Assembly: GCF_005849285.1 (NCBI RefSeq)
Contig: NZ_CP040517.1
Span: forward strand, 2,362,501 to 2,426,500
Source of the DNA: Luteithermobacter gelatinilyticus
GTDB lineage: Bacteria; Pseudomonadota; Alphaproteobacteria; Sphingomonadales; Emcibacteraceae
DNA: 64,000 nucleotides
Direction: 5' to 3'
Shown here: one piece after another, positions 43,347 through 52,212 of the stretch
Layout: the number at the start of each line of letters is the position of its first letter
Numbering within the stretch: the stretch's first letter is position 1
Position numbers and translations under genes: made by a program
Notes under the pieces: generated by a model
What the model was told of the DNA's origin: nothing
The model's input: only the letters and a program-made list of their open reading frames with translations
Database searches by the model: none

Positions 43347-44228
43347 TTACAACCCGTAACGGCTCCATTCCGCCCGTTCTTCCAGCGCAGCCAGGATCTC
43401 CTGGGGCAATTTGCGGGACTGGGGCAGGCTGGCCTGGGGCACATAGCGCCGGACAATCCCCAAAAGCCCTTTCAAAAATCCTTTTTCCCCCTGAATGCGT
43501 TTAAAACGGGTCCGTTTGCCGTATTTCTCCCGCATGACGGTTCTGAGATCGCCAAGTCCATCTACAAGACCCAGCTTGACAGCCTCTTCCCCGGTCCAGA
43601 ACAGGCCGGAAAACATGACCTTCTGGGTGCCCTTGAGTTTGCCTTCTCGACGCTCCTTGACGATTTCCTTAAAGAAATCATGGATCCGGTTTTGCAGGCC
43701 CTTGATAATTTTCACGTCTTTTTCCTGTTCCGGCTGAAACGGATCAAGGATGGATTTATGTTCGCCGGCCGTATAGACCCGCCGGTCCACCCCAAGCTTT
43801 TCAATGGCCTTGTCAAAACCGAAACCGGCAGAAATCACCCCGATGCTACCGACGATGCTGGCCCGGTGCGCGTAAATTTCATCTCCCGCCAGGGACAAGA
43901 GATACCCGCCGGAAGCCGCCACATCCTCGGCAAAAGCGAAAACCGGTATGTTCTTTTCTTCGGACAGGGCGCGGATGCGGCGCATGATCAGGTCGCTTTG
44001 TACCGGGGAGCCGCCCGGCGAATTAATGGCCAGCGCCACCGCTTTCACATTATAAACGTCAAAAGCGGCCTCAATATCCTTTTCCACTTTCGCCAGATTG
44101 AGGCTGCTGCTAAAGCGGCCGGAGACGCCAATTGGCCCTTCCAGCGGCAGCACCGCCACCACGGGCGCCGGATCCTTCAGATACGGCAACGGAAGTCTGG
44201 CCAGCATAGCGCGAATTTTTTTGAGCAT
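43347..44228 (-). CDS. S49-family peptidase (SppA-like)
   Basis: 293 residues from ATG 44228. Serine protease of the signal-peptide-peptidase/SohB group: VVAVLPLEGPIGVSGRF opening strand, LAINSPGGSPVQSDLIMRRI, FAEDVAASGGYLLSLAGDEI (catalytic Ser in ASGGY), SIVGSIGVISAGFGFDKAIE, and the general-base Lys in AGEHKSILDPFQP. Single-domain length, about half of E. coli SppA, as in SohB-like or archaeal SppA. There is no obvious N-terminal membrane anchor, only a short hydrophobic stretch. Follows trmN-like gene on the same strand. Confidence 0.88.
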   Translation of the reverse strand: MLKKIRAMLARLPLPYLKDPAPVVAVLPLEGPIGVSGRFSSSLNLAKVEKDIEAAFDVYNVKAVALAINSPGGSPVQSDLIMRRIRALSEEKNIPVFAFAEDVAASGGYLLSLAGDEIYAHRASIVGSIGVISAGFGFDKAIEKLGVDRRVYTAGEHKSILDPFQPEQEKDVKIIKGLQNRIHDFFKEIVKERREGKLKGTQKVMFSGLFWTGEEAVKLGLVDGLGDLRTVMREKYGKRTRFKRIQGEKGFLKGLLGIVRRYVPQASLPQSRKLPQEILAALEERAEWSRYGL

Positions 44229-44262
44229 ATCAGTTCCCCTGATTAGATGTCTGTTTATCAAT

Positions 44263-45033
44263 TTATCCTGTAATATCAAGGCCCTCGCCATGACGTAGAA
44301 CAGCCTCCGCCGCGGCGGTATAGGTCCCATCAGATTTATGCACGACAATGCCAGCTTTCAAGGCCGTGGCTCCCCGACCGTCCTTGCGGGCCCGCACCAG
44401 AACCCGCCGCGCATCCCGACCCGGCACCGTCCAGATGGGAAAAACCGTGATGCTGCCGCACCGACCATGCAGGACCGCGAGAATATCATCCAGGCGGTCA
44501 GCCCGCTGCACCAGACTGAGATACCCCCGCGGGCGCAGCATACGCAGACACAGCCCGATCCAGTCTTCCAGCGGAATGTGACTGTCCATATGCGCCAGCG
44601 CCTTGCTGTCATAGGGAGATGGTGTCGCCATGCCGTTCTCCAGATAGGGCGGGTTGGTCACCACATGGTGATAGCTGCCCGGCACACACAATTCCGGCGG
44701 CGTCGCAATGTCCCCTTCAAAATAGGTGATTTGATCGGCAAAACCGTTAAGTTCGGCATTGGCCCGGGCAAAGGCCACATGATGGGGCTGCAACTCTATT
44801 CCATGCAGCGTCAATGTGTTGACCCGCTCTCCGAGCCGCCCCGCAAGACAGGTCAAAATACCGCCGGTTCCAGCCCCCATATCCAGAATCCGCTCCCCCT
44901 TTTTCGGGGTGAGGCTCGCCGCCAGGAACACGGTGTCATTCGCAACTCGGTATCCCTGTCGCGGTTGATGAAGTTTGATAATCCCGCCGAGAAAATCATC
45001 GGTGGTATAGTCAATACCGGATAAATCACTCAT
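44263..45033 (-). CDS. tRNA1(Val) (adenine-N6)-methyltransferase-like (TrmN6 family)
   Basis: 256 residues from ATG 45033. SAM-binding loop ILDMGAGTGGILTCLAGRLG and the N6-adenine methyltransferase motif VTNPPYLENG (NPPY). The N-terminus (FLGGIIKLHQPRQGYRVAND) matches TrmN6/YfiC relatives, which methylate A37 of tRNA-Val. NPPY enzymes also include rRNA and protein methylases, so the substrate is inferred. Stop lies 34 bases before the S49 peptidase start. Confidence 0.82.
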   Translation of the reverse strand: MSDLSGIDYTTDDFLGGIIKLHQPRQGYRVANDTVFLAASLTPKKGERILDMGAGTGGILTCLAGRLGERVNTLTLHGIELQPHHVAFARANAELNGFADQITYFEGDIATPPELCVPGSYHHVVTNPPYLENGMATPSPYDSKALAHMDSHIPLEDWIGLCLRMLRPRGYLSLVQRADRLDDILAVLHGRCGSITVFPIWTVPGRDARRVLVRARKDGRGATALKAGIVVHKSDGTYTAAAEAVLRHGEGLDITG

Positions 45034-45104
45034 GAAACCCAATCACTCGCCAAACATTTATCGGATCATTCAGGCACAGGATAACTCAGGAGATCGGGAC
45101 GCAA

Positions 45105-45341
45105 TCAGTCGATATCTTCCGCAAAATCCACTTCGGTTTCCAGCCCAGCCTCCCGAATCAAGCGGCGGGCCTCGGACAGAAATTCCGTCTCCACCATCAT
45201 GTTTCGGGGAATGGCCCCAATTCCGCCGCCAAACAGACTGGCATTGGCATCCAGAACGGTATAGGGGATGTTTGCCCCTTCAAAAAGGGCAGAAATCCTC
45301 GACATCAGCACCATATCATTTGTTGAGAAAAGAAATTTCAC
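45105..45341 (-). CDS. DUF2007 domain protein
   Basis: 78 residues forming one small domain: MKFLFSTNDMVLMSRISALF, EGANIPYTVLDANASLFGGG, then ARRLIREAGLETE. This matches DUF2007, a ferredoxin-like fold labelled a putative signal-transducing domain. It lies 71 bases upstream of the methyltransferase gene on the same strand and divergent from the prenyl synthase. Biochemical function is not known. Confidence 0.82.
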   Translation of the reverse strand: MKFLFSTNDMVLMSRISALFEGANIPYTVLDANASLFGGGIGAIPRNMMVETEFLSEARRLIREAGLETEVDFAEDID

Positions 45342-45559
45342 GGTAATTTGATCCTCTAAAAGCCACCTGTATGTTCATGTATGCTTGACCTGATGGTGCT
45401 GCCATGACTATTTTGCCCGAGACATATTTCTCTGTCCTGATATATTTCAGGCATTTTTATGGCCCACTGCGCCGGACAGGACATAAAATATAACGCGCTT
45501 AAAGGATAACAAGCATTAGGGCTTAAAAACAACGCTTAAACGAGTAGCAGAGACAGAAC

Positions 45560-46603
45560 GTGGGTGTAGTCGTACAATTGGAAGAAGAAAAATCGGCCGC
45601 CGCTGGCAAAGACGCCAACAAGGGCGAAACTGCACTCGCGCGGTTGCAGGCGCTGGTGCGCGAGGATATGGAAAAGGTCAACCAGACCATCCTCCATAAG
45701 ATGCAAAGCCCCGTGGCGCTGATCCCGCAACTGGCCGGCCATCTGATTTCCTCCGGTGGCAAACGGCTTCGGCCTATGCTCACGCTGGCCTCCTCGCGCC
45801 TGTGCGGTTACGAGGGCGAGCGCCATGTGGAACTGTCGGCCTGTGTGGAATTTATCCATTCCGCGACTCTGCTGCATGATGATGTGGTGGATGAAAGTGA
45901 TCTCAGACGCGGTCAGGATACCGCCAACGCGGTCTGGGGCAACAAAGCCAGCGTGCTGGTGGGTGATTTCCTGTTCAGCCGGTCCTTTGAGTTGATGGTG
46001 GCCGATGGCTCGCTGGAAGTGCTGCGTATCCTCTCCAATGCCTCCAGCGTGATCGCCGAAGGCGAAGTGCTTCAGCTGGTCACCGCCAATGACACCGAAA
46101 CCACCGAAGACAGCTATATGGAAGTGATTGCTGCCAAGACCGCCGCACTGTTTGCCGCGGCCTGTGAGATTGGCGCGGTCATCGCCGAACGCCCGGCGGC
46201 GGAACAGGACGCGCTTCAAAGTTATGGCCGCAACCTGGGCATTGTGTTCCAGTTGATCGACGATGTGTTGGATTACTCTGCCCAGCAGGAAAAGCTGGGC
46301 AAAAGTATCGGGGATGATTTCCGCGAGGGCAAGATCACCCTGCCCATCGTGCTGGCCTTCCGTCGCGGCTCCGAAGAAGAACGCCAATTCTGGCGTCGGA
46401 CCATGGAAGATCTTGACCAGAAAGACGGCGATCTAGAACAGGCCCTCGAACTTATCCACAAACACAATGCGCTCAAGGACACCATTGAGCGGGCCCGCCA
46501 TTACGGCGCCAAGGCGCGGGATGCGCTGGTCATCTTCCCAGACAACGCCTATCGCCAGGCGCTGATTGATATTGTGGACTTCTGTATCGACCGGGCATAT
46601 TAG
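45560..46603 (+). CDS. ispB: Polyprenyl diphosphate synthase (ubiquinone side chain)
   Basis: 347 residues, GTG start. Trans-prenyltransferase: first Asp-rich motif SATLLHDDVVDESDLRRG, second FQLIDDVLDYSAQQEKLGKS, and GGKRLRPMLTLASSRLCG for diphosphate binding. The length and N-terminal extension fit octaprenyl/decaprenyl synthases that make the quinone tail rather than short-chain FPP synthases. Chain length cannot be read off with confidence. Divergent from the DUF2007 gene; 218 bases between. Confidence 0.9.
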   Translation: MGVVVQLEEEKSAAAGKDANKGETALARLQALVREDMEKVNQTILHKMQSPVALIPQLAGHLISSGGKRLRPMLTLASSRLCGYEGERHVELSACVEFIHSATLLHDDVVDESDLRRGQDTANAVWGNKASVLVGDFLFSRSFELMVADGSLEVLRILSNASSVIAEGEVLQLVTANDTETTEDSYMEVIAAKTAALFAAACEIGAVIAERPAAEQDALQSYGRNLGIVFQLIDDVLDYSAQQEKLGKSIGDDFREGKITLPIVLAFRRGSEEERQFWRRTMEDLDQKDGDLEQALELIHKHNALKDTIERARHYGAKARDALVIFPDNAYRQALIDIVDFCIDRAY

Positions 46604-46615
46604 GGCGCGCAGGTG

Positions 46616-47581
46616 CTAGACGGTCTCGCCGTCGCGCAACAACGCCACAATGTCCTCCAGATTCTGCAATCTCTTGAGCCGGACGAACATCTGTTCCGCC
46701 TCGGGATATTGGCGCCTGAGATAGGTGAACCACTGTTTGATGCGGGCCGGCAGAAAGCCAGCGCCATGTTCAGGGCGCTTTTCTCCCGCGTAACGAATCA
46801 AGAGCCGTTTCACCCCGTCCCAGTCAAGCGGTGGGGCGCCCGCGCGGATACAACGGGACAGATTGGGCAGAGACAATGCCCCGCGCCCGATCATAATATC
46901 GTCACAGCCGCTCTCCCGCCGGCAACTCTGGGCGTCATCGGCCGACCAGATCTCGCCATTGGCCACCAGCGGCAGACGCACCACCTCGCGTACCCGGGCA
47001 ATGACATGCCAGTGGGCCGGGGGACGGTATCCTTCCGTCCTGGTTCGCGCATGAATGGTCAACAGGTCCGCCCCCGCCGCCTCCACCGCCCGGGCATTGT
47101 CCAGTACCAGAGACTTGTCGTCATAACCTAAGCGCATTTTCACACTGACCGGTTGATCGGCAGGTACGGCCCGGCGCACAGTCGAGATAATCCGATACAG
47201 TGTTTCAGGCTCCTTCAGCAACACCGCCCCGCCCTTATTCCTGTTCACCGTTTTGGCCGGACAGCCGAAATTGAGATCCACGCCGGGCGAACCCAGTTCC
47301 ACTGCTCGCACCGCATTTTCCGCCATCCAGTCCGGATCCTGCCCCAGAAGCTGAACCCGTACCGGCGTTCCGGCAGGGGTCCGTCCGCCCTGTTTCAATT
47401 CTGGACAGAACCGGTGAAACAGCGCCGGTTTATACAGCTGATTGGTGACCCGGATAAATTCAGTCACACACAAATCATAATCGCCCACGGCCGTCAGCAG
47501 ATCGCGCATGATATGATCCACCACGCCCTCCATGGGGGCGAGAAAGATTTTTCCAGAAGACATACCCAGATTCACACTCAT
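46616..47581 (-). CDS. tRNA-dihydrouridine synthase
   Basis: 321 residues from ATG 47581 (ATG 47563 also possible). FMN TIM barrel: KIFLAPMEGVVDHIMRDLLT at the N-terminus, VDLNFGCPAKTVNRNKGGAV with the catalytic Cys, VSVKMRLGYDD, LTIHARTRTEGYRPPAHW and VANGEIWS...DDIMIGRGALS. Reduces uridine in tRNA D-loops using NADPH. The subfamily resembles DusC. It ends 13 bases from the ispB stop (convergent) and follows the RluA-type gene. Confidence 0.9.
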   Translation of the reverse strand: MSVNLGMSSGKIFLAPMEGVVDHIMRDLLTAVGDYDLCVTEFIRVTNQLYKPALFHRFCPELKQGGRTPAGTPVRVQLLGQDPDWMAENAVRAVELGSPGVDLNFGCPAKTVNRNKGGAVLLKEPETLYRIISTVRRAVPADQPVSVKMRLGYDDKSLVLDNARAVEAAGADLLTIHARTRTEGYRPPAHWHVIARVREVVRLPLVANGEIWSADDAQSCRRESGCDDIMIGRGALSLPNLSRCIRAGAPPLDWDGVKRLLIRYAGEKRPEHGAGFLPARIKQWFTYLRRQYPEAEQMFVRLKRLQNLEDIVALLRDGETV

Positions 47582-47592
47582 CCGGTCTTTAT

Positions 47593-48303
47593 TCAAAATG
47601 GCGCAGGCGATGTAAAGGTGATTCTGTCTCCCCCCGTGGGATGATACAGGGTCAGGCTCTCGGCATGCAATTGCAGACGATCCGCCATACGAACCACCTC
47701 TGGAGGGGCGTAAAAGGGGTCGCCAAGGATCGGATGGCCCAGACTCATGCAATGCACACGAAGCTGATGCGAGCGACCGGTTACAGGCCTGAGCTCCAGA
47801 CGGGTCGCCGTTGTTTCCCGGGCCAGCACCCGCCAATGGGTGAGCGCCTTCCTACCCCGTTCATGATCCACCATTTGCCGGGGCCGGTTGGGCCAGTCGC
47901 ATATGAGCGGCAGGTCAATCGCACCCTCGTCTTCAGATACCAGACCCGCCACCCGGGCGAGGTAGACCTTTTCCGTATGGCGACGTTCAAACTGCAACCC
48001 CAGATGCCGGTGCGCCGCCCGGTTCAGCGCCATCACCAGGACCCCCGAGGTTTCCATATCCAGCCGGTGCACTGTGGTGGCCGTGGGGAATTTTTCCTGT
48101 GCCCGACGTTCCAGACAATCCTGGAGGTGGGCCCCGCGCCCCGGCACACTCAACAGTCCGCTTGGCTTATTCAGCACCAGAAGATCATCATCCTGATACA
48201 GAACATCCAGATAGGGCTTCCGGGGCGGGGTATACGGATTTAACGCATGTTGTTGTGCTTCAGAACCGGTGCTCATAACAGGCCGCCTCTCACTCATCCC
48301 CAC
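47593..48303 (-). CDS. RluA-family pseudouridine synthase
   Basis: Up to 236 residues; ATGs at 48303, 48297 and 48276 are possible, the first two overlapping DUF3422. Catalytic motif TTVHRLDMETSGVLVMALNR (Asp nucleophile), with LVLNKPSGLLSVPGRGAHLQ and LRPVTGRSHQLRVHCMSLGH. No S4 domain. Isomerises specific uridines in rRNA or tRNA; the RluA-like short form could act on 23S U746 and tRNA position 32. Possibly co-transcribed with the DUS gene 12 bases downstream. Confidence 0.88.
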   Translation of the reverse strand: MGMSERRPVMSTGSEAQQHALNPYTPPRKPYLDVLYQDDDLLVLNKPSGLLSVPGRGAHLQDCLERRAQEKFPTATTVHRLDMETSGVLVMALNRAAHRHLGLQFERRHTEKVYLARVAGLVSEDEGAIDLPLICDWPNRPRQMVDHERGRKALTHWRVLARETTATRLELRPVTGRSHQLRVHCMSLGHPILGDPFYAPPEVVRMADRLQLHAESLTLYHPTGGDRITFTSPAPF

Positions 48304-49705
48304 GCCGGATCAGACGATGCAAACGCCTGAGCCCCCAATAGACCCCGCCAATCACGAAAGGCGCCGCCCCCGCCGTCGCCACATAGGGGTTGAGCAACGG
48401 CCAGAATTCCTGTCCCCCCTTGGCCAGGTAATTGATGATGCCAAGCGCATAATAGCTGATGGCCACAACAGACAGACCTTCCACGGTCTGTTGCAAACGA
48501 AGCTGTACGCGCGCACGACGATTCATGCTTTCCAGCAATTGCTTGTTCTGCGCCTGTAGCGTGGTGTTGATCCGGGTTTGCAGCAGCGTGCTGGCCCGGT
48601 TTACCCGGCGGGAGAGAATGGCAATCCGGTCTTCCATCGCCAGACAGGTACGCATGGCCGGTTCCAGCCGGCGTTCCAGAAAACTGGAAATGCGCTGAAA
48701 CCCTTCCAGCGGCTCTTCCTTGATATTTTCCAGGCGTTTTTTCACCAGCGCATAATACGCCTTGGACGCATTGAAGCGAAAGCTGCTTTCCGCCGACATA
48801 TGTTCGACCGTGGCCGCCAGCCGGGTCAGTTTGGCCAGCAGCTCTTGTTCCTTTTCCGCCTCATTCCCCCCTTCCGGCGCCAGGGTCATATGTTCGACGC
48901 TTTCCGCAAGCTGCTGTTCAATCTGCCGGGTGCTTTTGGCGATCCACCGGGTTTGCGGCACCGCCAGCAAAGCCATCATACGATAGGTTTCAAGCTCCAG
49001 CAGCCTCTGTACCAGTCGCCCGGCGCGGCTGGCGGACATGTTGAGATTATTGACCAGAATGCGGGAAAAGCCATCACTGTGAATCTGAAAATCCGTCCAG
49101 GCAAGGGCGCTGGCATCGGCAACCCGGACCCCCGCTACCATATTGCCACCGAAAATATGCTCCAGATCTCCGGCGGATTGATAGGCGTCTTCCGGCGGCC
49201 GGTCCAGAAACAGATGCACCCCCACCAGCATTTCCCCGGGGATCTGCCGCAACCATTCTTCGGGGACCACCCTGAGCGCCGTGTCCCGAAACGACTCCAC
49301 CCCCGCTCCCTGGGCCGCCCCGTGACGCAAAAAGGTGTAACTACAAAATTCCGTATGCCGTTCCCATTTCAGCCGAAATGTTCCAAAATCAAAGATATGG
49401 TGGCTGCTGCCTGATTGAGGCGCCGGCAGATTATAATGCCGGCACAATGTCGCCAGATGATCCCGGTCTGCCCGCGCGCCGTTTTCACCGCTGAGTACGG
49501 CAATATGGGAACACCGGGTCGGACTGTCCACATTAATGAAAGGCCGACTGTGCAATTCGTTATTCAGAGCATGCCGGGTCGGATATTCCCTGAGCAGACA
49601 GGGGGTGACCTGCTGCGCCGGCAGGGTCGCGCCGATACGTGTTTCATGCCCGGCCTGCTGCTGGCTGTTATTTGGGCCGCTGTTCTGGTCCGCCTGCCTC
49701 GCCAT
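48290..49705 (-). CDS. DUF3422 family membrane-anchored protein
   Basis: 471 residues from ATG 49705, which has GGAG 6 bases upstream; the open frame runs to 49762 (TTG). The N-terminal globular part (REYPTRHALNNELHSRPFIN, then HIAVLSGENGARADRDHLAT) and a helical middle (about 220-420) lead to two C-terminal membrane segments (VAISYYALGIINYLAKGG and YVATAGAAPFVIGGVYWGLR). This is the DUF3422 layout, widespread in alphaproteobacteria and without known function. Its stop overlaps the possible start of the RluA-type gene. Confidence 0.85.
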   Translation of the reverse strand: MARQADQNSGPNNSQQQAGHETRIGATLPAQQVTPCLLREYPTRHALNNELHSRPFINVDSPTRCSHIAVLSGENGARADRDHLATLCRHYNLPAPQSGSSHHIFDFGTFRLKWERHTEFCSYTFLRHGAAQGAGVESFRDTALRVVPEEWLRQIPGEMLVGVHLFLDRPPEDAYQSAGDLEHIFGGNMVAGVRVADASALAWTDFQIHSDGFSRILVNNLNMSASRAGRLVQRLLELETYRMMALLAVPQTRWIAKSTRQIEQQLAESVEHMTLAPEGGNEAEKEQELLAKLTRLAATVEHMSAESSFRFNASKAYYALVKKRLENIKEEPLEGFQRISSFLERRLEPAMRTCLAMEDRIAILSRRVNRASTLLQTRINTTLQAQNKQLLESMNRRARVQLRLQQTVEGLSVVAISYYALGIINYLAKGGQEFWPLLNPYVATAGAAPFVIGGVYWGLRRLHRLIRRGDE

Positions 49706-49865
49706 CTCCCTCTCCGGCATTCTTTCACCCGCCATAAATCCCACCATAAATCGTGGAATCAAAAGCCATAGAGGAATTGTGGCACAGACACAATAATTTT
49801 GTCAGTAGCCCAAAAGGTATAACCCCAAAAGATATAATAATACCGGTCTTTTTCCGTTTGCTCTC

Positions 49866-51059
49866 TTATACTCGATCCAGGGCGCGGGAAATATCCTCCA
49901 GAATATCCTCCGCCGTTTCCAGCCCGGCGGACAAACGCACCAGGCCGTCAGTAATGCCGTATAGCGCCCGTTCCTCGGGGCTATAGGGCGAATGGGTCAT
50001 GCTGGCCGGATGCTGCACCAGGGTTTCCGCATCCCCCAAGCTAACGGCAATCCGGCACAGGGCCAGATTATTGAGGAAGGCGAGCCCCGCCTCCATACCG
50101 CCTTTCAGTTCACAGGCGATCATGCCCCCGGGCCGGCGCATCTGTTTGCAAGCGATATCATATCCTGCAAAGGACTTGAGTCCCGGATAATAAACCGTTT
50201 CCACCTTGGGATGCTCCGCGAGCAGCACGGCGATTTTTTCCGCCGTTTCCGAATGACGTTCCATGCGCAGCTCCAGGGTCTTCAGGCCCCGGGTAATCAA
50301 AAAGGCATTCATGGGAGAGAGCACCGCCCCGGTCATGTCTTTCAGGCCCACAAGACGGATTTCATCCAGGGTTTCCCGATCTCCCATAATCGCGCCGGCC
50401 ATGAGATCCCCGTGGCCGCCCAGATATTTGGTTGCGGAATGCACGACAACATCCGCGCCCAAGGACAGCGGTGTTTGCAGATAAGGCGTGCAATAGGTAT
50501 TGTCCACAACAACCCTGGCCCCGTGCGCATGGGCAATCTCGCTGATCCGGGCAATGTCAATCAGGCGCATATTGGGATTGGCCGGCGTTTCAAAATAGAC
50601 CACTTTTGTATTCTTGCCGATTTCCCGCGCCAGGTTTTCAGGGTCGGTCATGTCCACATGCCGCACATTGACCCCGAATTTGGACAGGCCATGCCGGAAG
50701 TAAGCAAAGGTGCAGCCATAGAGCGTCTTATCCACAATCAGTTCTTCCCCCGGCGCCATCAGGGTCCAGAACACCGAAGTAATGGCGCCCATGCCGGAGG
50801 CCGTCATCAGACAGGCATCCGCACCTTCGAGACCGGCGAGTTTTTGTTCCAGATGGGTGAGCGTGGGATTGCCAAGACGGGTGTAAATATATCCTTCTTC
50901 CTCGCCGGCAAACCGGGCCCCGCCCTGTTCCGCCGTATCGAATTCAAATGTGGAAGTCATGTAAATGGGCTGGGTCAGGGAGCCATACGGATCTCGGTCC
51001 GCATTTTCCAAATGTATTGCCCGCGTGGCGAAGCCTTTGTTATTATTGTTGAATGCCAT
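49866..51059 (-). CDS. megL: Methionine gamma-lyase (Cys/Met metabolism PLP enzyme)
   Basis: 397 residues. Degrades methionine to methanethiol, 2-oxobutyrate and ammonia. PLP Lys in VVVHSATKYLGGHGDLMAGA. TLYGCTFAYFRHGL carries the Cys that marks methionine gamma-lyases (equivalent to Cys116), as against cystathionine enzymes. SRVTHLPS is replaced by QHPASMTHSPYSPEER, again MGL-like. Start has a purine-rich GGAGGG about 7 bases upstream. No methionine transporter or regulator next to it. Confidence 0.88.
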   Translation of the reverse strand: MAFNNNNKGFATRAIHLENADRDPYGSLTQPIYMTSTFEFDTAEQGGARFAGEEEGYIYTRLGNPTLTHLEQKLAGLEGADACLMTASGMGAITSVFWTLMAPGEELIVDKTLYGCTFAYFRHGLSKFGVNVRHVDMTDPENLAREIGKNTKVVYFETPANPNMRLIDIARISEIAHAHGARVVVDNTYCTPYLQTPLSLGADVVVHSATKYLGGHGDLMAGAIMGDRETLDEIRLVGLKDMTGAVLSPMNAFLITRGLKTLELRMERHSETAEKIAVLLAEHPKVETVYYPGLKSFAGYDIACKQMRRPGGMIACELKGGMEAGLAFLNNLALCRIAVSLGDAETLVQHPASMTHSPYSPEERALYGITDGLVRLSAGLETAEDILEDISRALDRV

Positions 51060-51211
51060 GATGGCCCTCCTTTACTTTACGTCTTAACCTGCCTGCAAAG
51101 GCAAAGTGTAATAAGTCAAACGAGAACAACGCAATGGTTTGAACGTCTTTCCTGAAAATTCGATGACAGATGGATAACCATTGCCGCAACACTGAAAAAA
51201 GATTTCTTTAG

Positions 51212-52099
51212 ATGCTGAATTTTGATAAAAATTTTTCTCCGGAATACGGCGTGGTGACTCGTCTCAGCCCGCTGGTGCGGCGAATCGTGGCGCATAACCC
51301 CTCGCCTTTTACCTTTATGGGTACCGGCACCTATATCGTGGGACAGGGAACGGTTGCGGTTATTGATCCGGGGCCGGCCATGCCGAGCCATCTTCATGCC
51401 CTTGAACAGGCACTGGAAGGCGAGGTTGTCAGTCACATTCTGATCACGCACAATCATATGGACCATTCCCCGGCCGCCCGGCCGTTCCAAAAAGTGGTTG
51501 GCGGCGGAATTTATGCCTTCGACCCGTCACAACAAACCTACAGCGACAACCATACGGAAGAAGGTCTTGATACATCCTTCCACCCGGATCATCTGCTACG
51601 GGACGGGGACGTGATCAAGGGCAACGGCTGGACCCTTGAAGTACTGCATACGCCGGGGCACCTGTCCAACCATCTGTGTTTTGCGCTCAGGGAAGAAAAG
51701 GCCCTGTTTTCCGGCGACCATGTCATGGGCTGGTCCACCACCGTGATCTCCCCGCCGGACGGCCATATGGGCGCCTATTTGCAAAGTCTGGAACGCCTGT
51801 TGGCGCGGGATGATGAAATCTATTACCCGACCCACGGCAACCCGATTCCCAACCCGCAACACTATGTGCGGGGACTGATCGCCCACCGCCAACATCGGGA
51901 AGAACAGATCTTGCAGGTCATCCGAACCGGCGCTGCCACCATCCCGGAAATGGTGGACATCATCTATGCCGACGTGCCGAGTTATCTGCATCCGGCAGCG
52001 GCACGTTCCGTGCTTGCACATCTCATTCACATGGTGGAAGACGGTCGTCTGGTGACCTCGGGCCACACCGATGAACAAGCGGTCTACCGCCTGCCCTAG
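51212..52099 (+). CDS. Metallo-beta-lactamase-fold hydrolase (LACTB2-like)
   Basis: 295 residues. Zinc-binding motif ILITHNHMDHSPAAR (HxHxDH-type with N at one place: THNHMDH), LHTPGHLSNHLCFALREEKA, LFSGDHVMGWSTTVISPPDG, and a C-terminal winged-helix-like part (VDIIYADVPSYLHPAAARSV) as in LACTB2, a mitochondrial single-strand RNA endonuclease. A hydrolase acting on RNA or thioesters is possible. Its TAG stop is formed by a truncated repeat copy. Divergent from megL. Confidence 0.85.
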   Translation: MLNFDKNFSPEYGVVTRLSPLVRRIVAHNPSPFTFMGTGTYIVGQGTVAVIDPGPAMPSHLHALEQALEGEVVSHILITHNHMDHSPAARPFQKVVGGGIYAFDPSQQTYSDNHTEEGLDTSFHPDHLLRDGDVIKGNGWTLEVLHTPGHLSNHLCFALREEKALFSGDHVMGWSTTVISPPDGHMGAYLQSLERLLARDDEIYYPTHGNPIPNPQHYVRGLIAHRQHREEQILQVIRTGAATIPEMVDIIYADVPSYLHPAAARSVLAHLIHMVEDGRLVTSGHTDEQAVYRLP

Positions 52100-52119
52100 A
52101 GTGAATTGAGCCAACCTAG
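52098..52119. repeat. TAGAGTG repeat family, right-truncated copy
   Basis: AGAGTGAATTG then AGCCAACCTA, after which the expected TTCACAATTCACTCT is missing and a unique sequence with an SOS box begins. The TAG of the hydrolase gene's stop is shared with its left edge. Confidence 0.75.
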
Positions 52120-52133
52120 TTGACATCCCAAAT

Positions 52134-52148
52134 GTTCTTGATTTGTTC
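52134..52148 (+). promoter_or_regulatory. LexA SOS box of the alphaproteobacterial type
   Basis: GTTC-TTGATTT-GTTC, an exact GTTC-N7-GTTC direct repeat, the LexA site known from Caulobacter, Rhizobium and relatives. It lies 65 bases before the start of the Y-family polymerase gene and overlaps the -35 of a likely promoter. Confidence 0.85.
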
Positions 52149-52166
52149 TACATATGGATTTATCAT
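52139..52166 (+). promoter_or_regulatory. Putative promoter of the Y-family polymerase gene
   Basis: TTGATT (52139-52144), 16-base spacer, TATCAT (52161-52166). The -35 sits inside the LexA box, so LexA binding would block it. Confidence 0.55.
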
Positions 52167-52212
52167 TTAGCTTATCGGGAATCGGAAATATTCTGTTCAA
52201 GAAAGGCTGTTC

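Noticed and set aside
49992-51155. 387-codon plus-strand frame opposite megL
   Set aside because: Shadow of a clear PLP enzyme; no signal, motif or ribosome-binding site of its own.
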